The notes under the pieces are model-generated. The model was not told where the DNA came from. It did no database searches and worked only from the letters and a program-made list of their open reading frames with translations. This document shows positions 44,368 through 59,561 of a stretch of 64,000 bases of DNA, piece after piece (positions within the stretch are counted from its first letter, which is position 1; every line of letters begins with the position of its first letter). The stretch is from positions 2,081,299 to 2,145,298 of the forward strand of contig NW_015971537.1 in the NCBI RefSeq assembly GCF_000182565.1, read 5' to 3'. The position numbers and the translations under genes were made by a program. The stretch is from Spizellomyces punctatus DAOM BR117 (Eukaryota; Chytridiomycota; Chytridiomycetes; Spizellomycetales; Spizellomycetaceae).

Positions 44368-47300
44368 ATGTCTTTTTCCGATCCGATTGACTGGGACGCT
44401 GTCCTCGACTTTCCTCAGGAGTCTCTGGATAACCAGATCAAAGGAGTTGACGAGCACAAAATACTGAATCGGCTGCACAAGGTACTTTGAGTTCCTGCAA
44501 ACGCTCAAAGAACCTCCAAAGTATAGCCACCGCCCACTGAGTTGTTGCCTTCACAAATCCAGACAGACGAAGAGATTGAGCGGTATATTGTCGATGAGAG
44601 CCTTGATGATATCGACCGGACTATTCATCTTCTAAGGTGCCAATAAGGTGTCTAACTTTGGCCTGTTTGAACCTGAGGCTCGACTCTCGGCCGTGTGGTT
44701 CATGACGGACCTGCAACGCCCCTTCTCAGACAATTCTCTCCTTTTCTCTATTCAATCTTTATGATCAGAAATGGAGCGGTTATCCAGAAGCAGAGCGTCA
44801 TTGGTATGCTACCCAAACTCCTGCAAGAACACAATTCGGAGATGCGGAGCAGAGTACTACCAGTCTTACTGGTTCGTAAGAGCACAGTAGATTTGATAGG
44901 TCAATATTGACAGCATATCGATTAATAGGACTCCATTCCGAACGAACATCACAGTCTTCGCATAGCTGCTGGACGAATGATGATTAAGCTCATGGAAAGT
45001 GGACTACTTCCCCCCAAAACGGTTCAAAGTGTGGCAGCGGCAGCCAAAAAGGTTATTGATCGAAAAGATCCAGGTACGCCCAAGCGAGACCTCTGGGCCT
45101 CAGTTCGCATTAACTTAGCAAGAACGTAGGCACGGCAGAGGTATGGGAGGATGTCTTGATTATGGCAATTCAATTCATGCCCTTGGATGTGGTCGAGAAT
45201 GAAGTATGCCTTCAAAAGTTGCAAATTTCCCAAGTCGCCACCAAGAGCTTAAAGTGCAGTTATAGATTCTCCCCGAAGCACTGATCGACGGCGCATTGGC
45301 TCAACCATCGCCATTTCGATTGTGGTGCGCTCGGGTGCTAGGAGCTGCGGCACCCAGGATTGAAGGCAAAAAGTATTTTCTTGCACCTGACCATTTACTG
45401 ATATAAACTAGAGTGCTGATGGGTTTAATATTGTGCCAGGTCTCAGGAACTCTTCTTCCGCAAGGCTATGCAACTATGTCAGGATACGGATTATGAAGTC
45501 CGAGCATGCATGTGCGGACAGCTGAATGCCATTGCGAAAGCTGTAGGGTAATGTTCCAATATCTACGTCCCAATGCTTTCAAAGTATTGACTTTGTAAGC
45601 CTCCTTCGGTGCTAGACCGGACCTTACTACGAAAGAGCTGCTTCCTGAATATGTTGAGCTGATAATGGATGAAGAGTCTGTTGTAAGAGAAGCTGCAATC
45701 ACAAATATCATGCAGTTGGTGGATGTCCTCGATGGTGGTGAGTTTTCGCTCCACTTACCGTATCTAGTAGCATCGTCGAGTTCTCATGGTGGGCTGCTCG
45801 CTGGAACCTCTGTAGGCACCAAGACTACCGTCATTGTCCCGGTGTGGAAGAAGCTCTGTGAAGATCGTGCTCCAAGGCTTTTGACGTGTCTGGCCCGTGA
45901 ACTAGGCATCTTCTTATGGCAAACCCGAGGTATTACTGAGTCTTGGCTACGATGCTATTGAAACACAGCGTTGGCGCATTCTCATCCTTATGTCTGCTCT
46001 GAATAGACCTGTTGCCTGAAGCTGACTTGCGGTTCTTCATGACCTTTTACCAATCACTGACCACGAGTTCGGAGAGTGAAACCCGGGAGATGTGCGCCTT
46101 TAACTTTCCAGTACGTAAATAATTACTCTGTCTCGGTTGAGCTTCTTTGTTGATGTCCCTACCTCAACATTTTACTCAGGCTATCGTCAACTCTCTTGGC
46201 AATGCGCAAGCGTACGAAACCTATGGCCTCGACGGTGTCTACGATAAACTGATACATGATACGAATTCCCATGTACGGCGCAGGATGGCATCTGGCCTTC
46301 ACGCAGTTGCAGAGATTCTCGGCTCTCGCTCTTGGACCTTGCTGAAAACGGGATTCTTAAAGCTTTTCGGCGATGGAGACGTTGAAGTGTATCATCAGCT
46401 TTTTAAGCATTTAGGCCAAATTTTGGTACAATTTGCAAAGGATGATGCATGCCGCAAGGTATGCTAGCGGAAGCAGATGGCTCGTGGACGACGGGCAGCT
46501 GACCCTTTTACCGTAGGATACCCAGTTGGACGACCTTCTCTTTTTGATTCTCCGTCGAGAGAGAGAATGCGCTACAAATAGCGCTCGATTCTTTTGGCGA
46601 ACACATCATGATTTATTGGAGCAATTTCGATGGTTTCCGGATGTGTTTGGGCCAGATCTACTCTATGGACATTGCGTACCGCTTTTATTCAAGTTGCTCT
46701 CCGAAGTACGGATACTGTATCTCATGATAAGCCAAGCATTAAGATTGACACTGACGCTCTTTCTTGATCAGAATGTCGTTCTTCCAATCAAACACACAGC
46801 AATAAAGACTTTGTGCATAACTTTAAGGAAGACAAAACGTTGGGAGCATCGTGATCGGTTGTGCCGACAGATGCAAGGTACTCTCATCATCGTTTTATAA
46901 ACTTCACGGACACACTAAGAGAATGCAACAATTCAGATTTGAAGGACGCAACAAACTGCCACACACGACTTTTATTCCTCGACTTGTGTGAGACGGTTTT
47001 GTCGGTATTCTCTCACAAGTTTTTCAAGGAGAACTTTCTGCCGAGCTATCTCGAGTTGGTAAAGGACCCCGTTCCCAACGTGCGCCTGCGACTTGTCTCC
47101 CTGTTACCTGCCGTTCGCCGCACACTGCATCTGCCCGCTGACTCTGCGCTTCTACAAAGAGTGAGCGAGGCAGTGGGAACACTGTTGACTGCAGACACCG
47201 ACCGTGACGTTACAGAGGCCGCGAGCGCAATACTGTGTAAGCTTGGTGCTCCCTCTAGCGACAATGTAATCAACAGTGGCAAGCGAGCAATGTTTGGTGC

Positions 47301-48408
47301 AGATACATTGTCACGATCACAAGACTCTTTGGATAAACAAAAGGAGGAGGAAGAGCAGCGTGCTTTTAACACTGACTGGGACATGGAGGAAGTCGCACGC
47401 AGAAGAGACATGGACGATGCACGCCAGGAGTTTGCGAAACGCTTGACGGACAAAGACTTGACCAAGAAAGTAAAAATAAAACCTGGAGGCGATGCAAATT
47501 CTGCAACAGTTGGCGCCAAAAGTAGGAATACGGGAACCGGACCTGCAGGAACCATCAAACCTCGAGGAACAAACACAATGTCAAAGAGTGGGGAGGGTGC
47601 TAGTGGTGGTGGGTTGTATTCCTCAACTTGGGCGACTTTGGGCGACCGGCGGGGATCTGGGACTGGCGTTAGTCTATCATCGACTGGCAATACAGGGGTT
47701 AGCGGGGGACCTGGTGGGCGACCTATTGGATCAAGTCTCCGATCAGCCGTAATGAGCACAGACAAGAGTAGCGTTGCCTCAGGGTCTCCATCGCCTGTGG
47801 ACTCCCCGAAGCGAGTGGCGCGATTAGCAAGCACATCGGCACATTCAGCACTCCGTCGTCAGAATCCGAGGGATCCCAGTGACGACAACAACGACGGTCG
47901 ATTGCCGGGGTTGGGGTCCACTCGCGCAGGGCTGACGTCCCCTCGGGTTACACGGCGTCCATCTGGAGGAGGACAAGGTGGACAAGGCCCTACATCTCCC
48001 GCTCCATATTCTCTCAACAGTGCCAAGACTCCTGGAGCAATCGGCTCATCTCCAACGGCATTACTCTCTTCCCATTCAATGACATCCAAGCTCACTTCTG
48101 GTAGACGATCACAGGAACTTTTGAACTCTAGGACTGGTTCATCATCGACTGGTTTACACGGTAGCGGACCGACGAGTGCAATGCTATCCTCCTATGGAGT
48201 TGCAAGTACAACGCAATCTGGAGCGTATACTACAACAAGCGGCAGCGGATCAAATAGATTGTACGGTTCTGCAAAGTCCTGGGGCAAGCCTTCACCCTTG
48301 TCACCTCTACCAAAAGCAGGAGGCGCAAGAGATGGGAGTGGAGAGACTAATCCTGCAGGGTCTGCGACAGTCGCAGGAAACAGGTATAGTTTTGCAAAGG
48401 AGGACTGA
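44368..48408 (+). CDS. PPP4R4: PPP4R4-like HEAT-repeat phosphatase regulator
   Basis: Thirteen exons (44368-44481, 44563-44636, 44769-44871, 44929-45073, 45130-45203, 45266-45372, 45440-45547, 45616-45929, 46007-46110, 46180-46458, 46517-46705, 46772-46877, 46937-48408) give 1062 residues. PPP4R4 is a HEAT-repeat regulatory partner of PP4/PP2A-type phosphatases. Matches to the animal protein are spread along its length: ERYIVDESLDDIDRTIHLL near the start, LCQDTDYEVRACMCGQL, LPEYVELIMDEESVVR, and RLLFLDLCETVLSVFSHKFF with DPVPNVRLRLVSLLP. The C-terminal 330 residues are disordered and rich in Ser/Gly/Thr, as in animals. Part of exon 8 (after VDVLDGG) may hide a small intron. Yeast has no obvious orthologue. 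Confidence 0.85.
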
Positions 48409-48690
48409 CTTGGAGCTTCAGCTTATTGGATTTTTGACATCACACCTGCAGACCTCGCACTCTATATCCATAGTCATCTGCCGTCGGATTGGGCGACTGG
48501 ATTGCCTCTTTGCAATAGGGATACGACAATTCTTGAGAAAAGCGTTAACTACTGTAACTATATATATTATGATACTTGAGATGGCTGTATCTGTGGTTTT
48601 TAAAAGAAAAGCATACAGCCCAATATCGATACTTGCGATGAAAAACCCAAAAACGTGTTTACTGTTCCTTCCGAGGATCGAACGCGTCCA

Positions 48691-52140
<3,450 letters not shown>

Positions 52141-52340
52141 CATTGGAGGGATGGTCCTACGTCAAGAGAATTGAAATTATGTTTGTTCTTTAATGTAATC
52201 TATTTGGGATGCAGCTGTTGCCTCGTCTGCCACGGATACAAATTGCGAGCAGTGTGTGTACGATATTTTTGATGAATGCAGCCATGCAGATTCAGGGAAC
52301 AGTAGAAAGGCTGCTAACTTTACAGGAACGAACGCAACAG

Positions 52341-52835
52341 CTACCCCTCTTTCATCTCTCGGATTAACCGCTTCCAGTCGCCATGCACTACCCGTGAACA
52401 GTACTCACTTAAAGGCTGATTCCATCTATAGTATTCTACCGCCACTTCCTGACCATCTTTGGTCCTCGCCATTGCTTTCCTTCGTACGTAAGAGCTAGAA
52501 GGGTCGTCATCACCGCGATATCCTTCCAGCCCATCCAATTTCATGATCAAACTGTTGTGAACGGCGGGTTTTAGCGTGATAATTTCGCCGTACACAACGT
52601 CCTTGGGCTGAGAAGAGGGAAGGATAACGGGGTACCAATCGTTGAGCGAGTACATTTGATGACCGGGAAGGGTGGCAGGCTGGATAGACAGTGAATTAAC
52701 GCTGAGGTTGAACAGGTTGTGGTTTGGTAAACCTGTCATTAACGTTCCATAGACGAAAAGTGGCACATTCTCAGTACGAGGCGTAGGTGCGAGTGCATCT
52801 TCGACCTCCGAGACGAGTTGCTGTAGTGGTGGCAT
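52341..52835 (-). CDS. Gamma-glutamylcyclotransferase-like protein
   Basis: One exon, 164 residues from the ATG at 52835. GGCT/AIG2-fold enzymes cyclise the gamma-glutamyl group of a peptide or amine to 5-oxoproline. The sequence shows the substrate-loop motif FVYGTLMTG, a central ATLPGHQMYSLNDWYPVILP, and the presumed catalytic Glu in KLDGLEGYRG, followed by VEYYRWNQPLSEYCSRVVHGDWK. This order fits the AIG2-like branch rather than ChaC. Substrate unknown. It lies convergent to YME1. Confidence 0.85.
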   Translation of the reverse strand: MPPLQQLVSEVEDALAPTPRTENVPLFVYGTLMTGLPNHNLFNLSVNSLSIQPATLPGHQMYSLNDWYPVILPSSQPKDVVYGEIITLKPAVHNSLIMKLDGLEGYRGDDDPSSSYVRRKAMARTKDGQEVAVEYYRWNQPLSEYCSRVVHGDWKRLIREMKEG

Positions 52836-53075
52836 TTTGTATCGCAAGTTTTATAAACAATAGTTTTTATGGCTTTGACTGAGGGGATTGACTGCTGTCT
52901 TTGTCATCCGCGTCCTTATCACCAGACGCGTCCCTCAGATCGAATGGTTTGCTGCAACAAACGAGTTGTCAATGTGTGTGTAGGGTGGGGGTTTGTATTG
53001 TAAAATATGCGATATGCAAAACTACAAAACTGGAACGACAGCAAGTGTAAAAACACAATTTGCAACTATCTCGGC

Positions 53076-53562
53076 TTAACCTCTTGATCGACTCCTATTG
53101 GCTTTTGAGATATCAACATCGTCACCCTCCGCAGTGTCCGCCTCCCAGGCTACAGAATCATCTGTTCCACGCATTGATTTCATGACTTCATCATATGCCT
53201 CCTTGGAAGCCTCTAAATATTCCTTTGCCTTTGGGTCCTCAATTTGAGCAATCTCCTCTGCAATCCGGGTGGAAAGTGCAGGGTCTCCTGGATGGGTAGA
53301 ATGGTCGGCGGGGACATGACCAGGAATTGTGCGAGGATCCTCATGATCAGCAATAGAGAGGGCTTCAGTGTACTTGTCAAAAGCAGAGTGGAGGGCTGCT
53401 GCAGGGCTACCGCGGGGAATGCGACTGTGTGTGCGGACAGTTTCCTGTGAGTAGGGACAGTTTGCTTACACGTCTACGAGTACATTACCCCAGCTCTCGC
53501 TCTGTCAAAGAGTCCAGCTCTGCTTCTTGTCCTTTGAGTTTTGCAAGCGTTTCTTTAGACAT
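53076..53562 (-). CDS. Small acidic protein, unrecognised
   Basis: Two exons (53489-53562, 53076-53424) give 140 residues. The acceptor is fixed by phase, since a nearer AG breaks the frame. The product is hydrophilic and helical in the middle (RIAEEIAQIEDPKAKEYLEASKEAYDEVMKS) with an acidic end and a short basic tail (NRSRSRG). I do not recognise a family. A pseudo-exon (52862-52953) with an open, charged translation lies downstream but cannot be joined in phase, so the C terminus may be longer. The coding character of the second exon is clear from composition and absence of stops over 349 nt. Confidence 0.55.
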
Positions 53563-53816
53563 GGTGTTGCTCTCTTCCTATCGCACGGCTGCACTGTTGC
53601 GTCAAAAACTCAACATCCCCAAAGCTGAGTTTCCCGTGACGAGTGTCGTAATTCGCGTGGGTGGCACAGCTTTCCAAAGCTCTGGTGGCTTGGCACTTTG
53701 CTGCTTGGGACGTTTTGCTTTGCAGGATATTTCCTTACCGTCTACTAGTATTGCTTGACCAGGATATATATCCCTACCATATAACTTTCATACTTGACGG
53801 CGGTTAATCATCTCGT

Positions 53817-55138
53817 CAATAAGGTATGCCATGATCTGCGTTATTCAATCCTGTCATTATTTCCCGTCGATTCTCAACAACGGCTGTTGCTGCCAGCACA
53901 ATGCTGTGGTCACTATCCTCCAGCAGGCAGGACACAGGCATACCCAGGGTACGGGTAATGACAAACCGCTGAGGCGCAATGCTTTGATTAACTGGATCTA
54001 TGGAAGAGCTCTCCACCTCGACCACAGCACAATACGGTCTTACACAAGTGCTTCTCAAGACGATCGTCATCTTTTAATAGGCCCGACTTCATATATGCAC
54101 CTCGCGATCGTGGGAATCTTGAGGTATTAAAGGCAAAGACTGGTCTTGAGCAGTTTGCCATCAATTCGTTGGAATAGGGCCTCTTTGTCTGCATGCGCAA
54201 AAAGAGGGACTCTTTTCCGGAATCCGGCCCTCTCATTAAGTAATATGACACGTTCAGCAACTATACTGCCATTAATAAAGATACGTCCTTTTCCATCTTG
54301 AGGGACTGCAAAGATGGCACATCGGTTAGCGACGTTATACCATGTCCATTCACAAGCCGCGTCAGAATACACTGGTCGCAGTCTGACAAACGTTTCTAGC
54401 GTTTCAATACGTGCTCTCAGGTGAGAAGACGGGTCAATGATGCTCTGAGCAATATGCTTCTTTTACTTGATGCAAAAGTAAAGAGTCGGATGGAATTGGT
54501 TTTTCGGAACTCCTGGACTGCCCAGTTCAAGATGAAGGACTTGTTTCCGTCCGGTTGGTGGTATCAGGATTACAGCGTCATTTATATCCTTCTCTGAGCC
54601 TGACCTACTACTGCTTCTCGCAGGCTGCTCTCTTACATTGACGGGCGTAGCTTGATCAACCCTGGTGACGCTTTTATTGACGGTACGCTATCGCTCATTT
54701 GTATGAACGCGGAAAGTAGAGCGACATTGAGTGTGTGCGGTTACGCATGTACTCATTCAATGGAGCCTTCCTTTGGTGAGGTACATCAGCCGGGCTCAGC
54801 TCGCACTGTGGGAGCGTGAAAGCGCTATAATCCATGGCCAGGCGCTATGATCAGCAAAGAGCGTCAATACTAAAATGACAACCTACTATAACTCCCGGGA
54901 GACAAAGGAGAACCAGGTCAGAGAGGAGTTTGGCACACTCGGCAGGTCCTCGACGAGTCGACATGGTGTCACTCCCAAGCCAAGCGGAAGTCGCTCCATA
55001 TGGTATGACTAAAACATGGCTAATTTCAGTAGGAGAGACGATGCTATGCTCGCTACCGGAGACCTCCATAGCTGCAGGTTGCTTGCTCATAAGCCGAAGC
55101 TCAAATCCTTTGGAAATAAGTATAAGGAGCAAAGACAT
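53817..55138 (-). CDS. Unrecognised multi-exon protein
   Basis: A gene is likely on the minus strand, with exons near 54887-55138, 54785-54844, 54511-54687, 54127-54459 (end uncertain) and 53817-54070. The first four join in phase. The product begins MSLLLILISKGFELRL, has the stretches ISHVLVIPYGATSAWLGSD, NDAVILIPPTG, and EWTWYNVANRCAIFAVP, and may end in ENRREIMTGLNN. I recognise no family and no catalytic motif. The junction between the last two exons is unresolved: the short intervals there are below the normal intron size in this genome. The last frame could also be read as a chance frame. Opposite-strand frames in the same area are weaker. Confidence 0.45.
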
Positions 55139-55576
55139 GTCGCACAGATTACTTTCCGCTGCTTTCTGCTCTGAAATCAGGTATGTTTAGCATTGCAGCT
55201 TTAATGTCTTCCTGTTCGATGTGGAGGCCGATCGATACAGCAGCTTCTGTAAACCGCTGCCAAATGCACTCGATGGACCATTGGAATGGGCCTTAATTCT
55301 CAGCAAGGAAGTGAAGAAGCAGGATGCCGGTTTTATGAAAACCAATGAAGTATTATTTACTTGTATATTTCCTCTGGACTATCTGATACATGCTCCTAAT
55401 CTATGCAACTGTTGCTTCGACAATGCCACTGCTCAAAACGTTTGGAAACTGAAACATTCCCTCGAAGAGCAGCGGAACTTGAAAGTAGCTGAATCCTCTT
55501 GTCAACCAGCCTTCAGCATAATGACACATTGGAATATATCCAATTTTATCACGTTTAATATGCTTATGGAATGAAT
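55139..55576. other. Intergenic region, no gene seen
   Basis: 438 nt between the AAMP stop (minus) and the start of the unrecognised minus-strand gene. A 117-codon plus-strand frame (55221-55574) has no family resemblance and would run into the AAMP 3' end; I do not call it. Confidence 0.4.
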
Positions 55577-57273
55577 CTATATACTAAAAACCAAGGATGT
55601 CCCATCATCCGATCCTGTTATAATGGTCCGTCCGTCCCGCGTCATGGCAAAATCTAAAATTGTTTCTTGATGCCCTCGGAATGTTTTTAGACATTCTCCT
55701 GTTCGCGCATCCCACACTTTGACAGTACGGTCAGCAGAGGCAGAAGCAAAAATGGGTTCAGACGAATGCCATCGAAGCTGTGTCACGGCGTCCTATCGTA
55801 CATTATGGTTAGCAAAAAGCGGGATTGACGGTTAGATACAACAACTCGTCTACCTCGTGCCGAACAGATTGGCGAAGACGAAGACCCGTCACATCCCAAA
55901 TGCTTATTGTGCCATCTACAGAAGCAGTTGCCGCCAATGGCATTCTGATAATACGACCAGTAGAGGTGAGCACCAAGTCAAGGATGCCATTTCAATCTTT
56001 AAAAACTCACGATCGACAGAATCCAACAGCTTCAATTGAATCGGAATGATTGTCAAAGGAGGCCAAGATCTGGGTGGCAAAATGTGTTACTGTCACGAAG
56101 GCAACAGCAAGGACGATGCACAATCGCGGCTTACCCGTCCATTGCCAATATGGACTAGTCGTGCAGTACCGTCCTGGGCGCCCGTGAGAACCAGTTGATT
56201 GTCGTGATGTATTGCAACAGCTGTTATAGGCGCATTGTGGAAACGTGCATCCTCTCCAGTTATTCTAAGATTCGCATTCGCCGTTTTGGGATCCCACACG
56301 ATAATGGAACCGTCACTGGACCCGGACACTATAGTTTTGCCTTGAATTCATGCCGTGTCAGGAAGTAGATGAACAGAGAGCATTTTGACCAACGCTGGCT
56401 CACCGTCTGGGGCAAATTGACCGCAGCTGACGCTATCAACATGACCACTAAACACATTCATGCAGTTTCCGGACGGAACTTGCCACATCCACATTGTTCC
56501 ATCTTCCGTACCAGCGAGGAGCACATTGCCTCGTGGATGCCAATTCAACCACTGGAGATGATCCAAAGTTAGAATAGCAGTCGGGTTTCGACGTAACATC
56601 GTCACTACCCACCGTGATCTCTGTGGGGCCATCCAGCGTCACAACCAACTCCCCTGTGGCCACCGTGAACACATTCACCTTCCCGTCCATTCCTCCGCTG
56701 GCAGCAAACTGCCCATCTGCGCTAAAGCCCACCGCAATGATAGAGTCTTCATGCTCTGCATTGAGAAAGTGCATCAGAAGGTCATCTCACGGGCCTCAAG
56801 TTTCCAATGGCGACAACTCACGAGCGAGTTCAAAAAGCTTCTCCCCAGTATCCGCGCGCCACAAGTAACTCTTATCGTCCCCTCCACCCGTCATAACAAT
56901 TGCTTCCTGTGTAGGATGTATTGCCACAGCATAAACAGGTTCTACAATATAGAATCGCAGTTCATGTCACACTTGTGGTTCTGAGGAAACAAGGACACAA
57001 TAGGCTACGTACGACGATGGTCAAAGAACCCTTGTATTGAATCATCCACAAGAAGGAGCTGATTTTCTTCGCCTTCTTCGTTTTCTTATTGCAGCATAGC
57101 ATTCAGCAGTTGCACTAATTTCTATAGGTGGGCCACTGGGACGTACCATCCTCGTCCTCGCTCATAGGCTCTCCTGCTTCATCGTCAATTACCTCGCCAA
57201 CATCCTCTTCATTCAAATACTCGAGGTCTTCCTCTGTACTCCCTTCCTGAGTAGCTGGCGCAAGGTTGGCCAT
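55577..57273 (-). CDS. AAMP: AAMP/Sqt1 WD40 protein
   Basis: Nine exons (57147-57273, 57013-57084, 56822-56941, 56613-56755, 56404-56551, 56135-56340, 56011-56069, 55854-55944, 55577-55792) give 393 residues. Yeast Sqt1 is the dedicated chaperone that loads Rpl10 (uL16) onto 60S subunits; AAMP is the animal counterpart. An acidic N terminus (EEDLEYLNEEDVGEVIDDE) precedes eight WD40 blades. Examples are AIVMTGGGDDKSYLWR, FAASGGMDGKVNVF, WLNWHPRGNVLLAGTEDGTMWMW, IVSGSSDGSIIVWD, and the last blades IFASASADRTVKVWDA and IITGSDDGTSLVFSI. The TEDGTMWMW blade and acidic start separate it from other WD40 families. All intron phases agree. Confidence 0.9.
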
Positions 57274-59561
57274 GTCGAAAGCGGATTTCTAGTGTGAATT
57301 TGCTTAATGGTCAAGGCGATCCTCAAAGAATTTGGAATCCTTTTTGTCACAGGTGGCTGTGCAATTATGTGACTGTGCATTTGTCATTCAATTAGAACAT
57401 ATATGGATTAAATTGCAGATTACCCAATCACCCAACTGCCTTCCGCTGTCTGCATTGCAAAGCGCACAGCGTTCTCCATCGACAAAGCGGATACGAAGCA
57501 GGTGGCCATGCTTGATATTTCTGTCTTGCAAGTATGGTGTGGGTCGTCGGCATCAATAAGCGCTACTTTTGAGGATAAGAGGCCACGTCGAGGCGGCGTC
57601 TAAGGTTTGCGTTGCAAGTCGATTAGTGTGTTCCTTCCGCCTAGTGCAATCACGGATATGCCATAAATGACAGGTTGTGGTTCTGGTTCTGACGCACAGC
57701 CGTGCACCCTCCTCTGACTTTCCCTTGCCCATATTTACCGGTCCAACATAAGCCAACACTTCTTCCCCCAAAACTCAACAATTGTTTACACAAGAGGGTG
57801 ACGGGCCTTTCCTTGACCACATTTGGTTTTGTGAAATCACAGAGATTCTATTTGCAGTTCGATTTCTATACTACAAACGAAGGGCATAATATCTGCCAGG
57901 GGTGCCGGACCTACCAGTAAAATAACGAGAACAAAATTCATGTGCACGCCATACTAGGTGATATCGTGTATCTCCCATCACTTAACGAACCAGGTATATC
58001 CATGGTTCAGATTCACTTTTAGGGCTTGCCACATACTCCCAACTATCTCACTATTTTCTGCGACAACTCGACGTTAACTAAGCAGTACAACCTCCCGATC
58101 AAAGGACGGCAGCTCCCATTGACAGTAACCGACGATATAAAGGGCTCGCGAAGTGGCACTCCTGGAACCAAACCTTCCGACCCACGCAGAACGATCGATG
58201 GTCTCGGCGTATGCTCTTGCGTTTCCAGTGGCAGCGGTGTAACGGCAGTGTACGCATCCTTCTATCATTGTGGATTCCCTTTTCACCGTCAGATTCGAGC
58301 ACGTTTAGCGATGTAAAGGTCACTTGAGGACCTGACACAATGAGCGGCACGATGCATAGAGTGGCCAGATAGGATGGTTCCATTTAGTGCTTCAAGGGGC
58401 AACACGCATGGATGTTCAATACCCTCTTTATTCCAATACAGTGCTATTTCTGTTTCTCGCGTTTGCGGCTTTCCATGTCTTGCCCAATTCAGACTGGGGT
58501 GGGGACCATGAGGCAGATGCAGGTGGGATGCTTCGCCTCCAGCACTAATACCGCGCATGTGGATGTCGAAAGTTTGAGTTAAGTCAACAATCATATTTTG
58601 CCCCACTTAAAAAGCAGAATACGTAGCGACGAGATACTCCGTGGTCTCGAGATCTGTGCAATTATTTCTGCCTTTTGCTCACGCAGTTGAGGTCGGCGAC
58701 CATGTTGCATCTCGACAGTTCTAGCGGAAATCTTCATGATACATTTGTGCAAAATACGGGGCAAATGGAGAAAAGTGTATCATCGCCCATCCATCGAAAG
58801 CATTCCAGTTTCAAAGTTCCTACGACAAAGGCAGACGTCCGAATCCTTCCAAAAGAAAGCTCAAAACCAGGATCATCTACTCTGCTTGTTAAAGGCTTTA
58901 TGAAGATCCCGATTTTTCTCCAAGTTCAAATACATATATTGTCTGCCCTTGCCGGATAACACTCCTATTCGGGTCTTCTTCTCATACGAAAGGCATTCAT
59001 TTTGATAAATCAGACCAAGAGTTCTTTGGGTTAATGGAAGATGCAAGAAGCCCAGAGTACCATGGCACTCTGTACGGAATGTAGCATATGGTCATGCCAG
59101 ATCCCTCATGTAACTTTCGCTTTTCACAGCTCTTGGATGCTGCTTTTGACTGCGTGATTGACCTGTACTTGGAATATACTTTCGGCGTCTATATGCTGAG
59201 AAACTCTTGTATGTGGAAATGGACTTTTAAGACAGCATCCACTGGCCCGGTCAAAGACGCTTTTGCTGATTCGGACGATTATGAAGAGACAGCGTTGAAA
59301 TACACATTGAAATACACACACAATCAGTCGCTCCAGGAATGAAATATCCAAAGCAAGCATGCCGTACAAAAAGGTCGCAAGCCCCCACCATAACACGTAT
59401 GACACAACGGTATGTGCAGGGACTTGACAGCTCTTGTGCAATCATCGCATGACCAACATGTTCTTTTGCACTTTTAAGCAGAATTGCAGCCAATTGTCTT
59501 TTCATACATTCCATCTACATTGCAGAGAGCTTTATTGATTGACTATATCAAAGTTAACAAT
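57274..59561. other. 2.3 kb without a confident gene
   Basis: The largest gene-poor stretch in the window. Minus-strand frames at 58289-58606 (segment LHLPHGPHPSLNW) and 59251-59514 (segment MKRQLAAILLKSAKEHVGH, followed in another frame by a hydrophobic VSYVLWWGLATFLYG) look partly coding. I could not link them by phase-correct introns or match them to a family. A small membrane protein gene between about 59120 and 59514 and one gene between 58290 and 58970 are possible. Confidence 0.35.

Noticed and set aside
47046-47834. 262-codon minus-strand frame
   Set aside because: Antisense shadow of the PPP4R4 disordered tail and last HEAT repeats.
52862-52953. Third exon for the small acidic protein (KPFDLRDASGDKDADD frame)
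   Set aside because: Has a good upstream acceptor, but no donor in the preceding exon gives the required phase.
58289-58970. PIG-X/PBN1-like gene on the minus strand
   Set aside because: A faint resemblance of the LHLPHGPHP and ALYWNKEG segments was considered, but order, spacing and a C-terminal membrane helix could not be shown.
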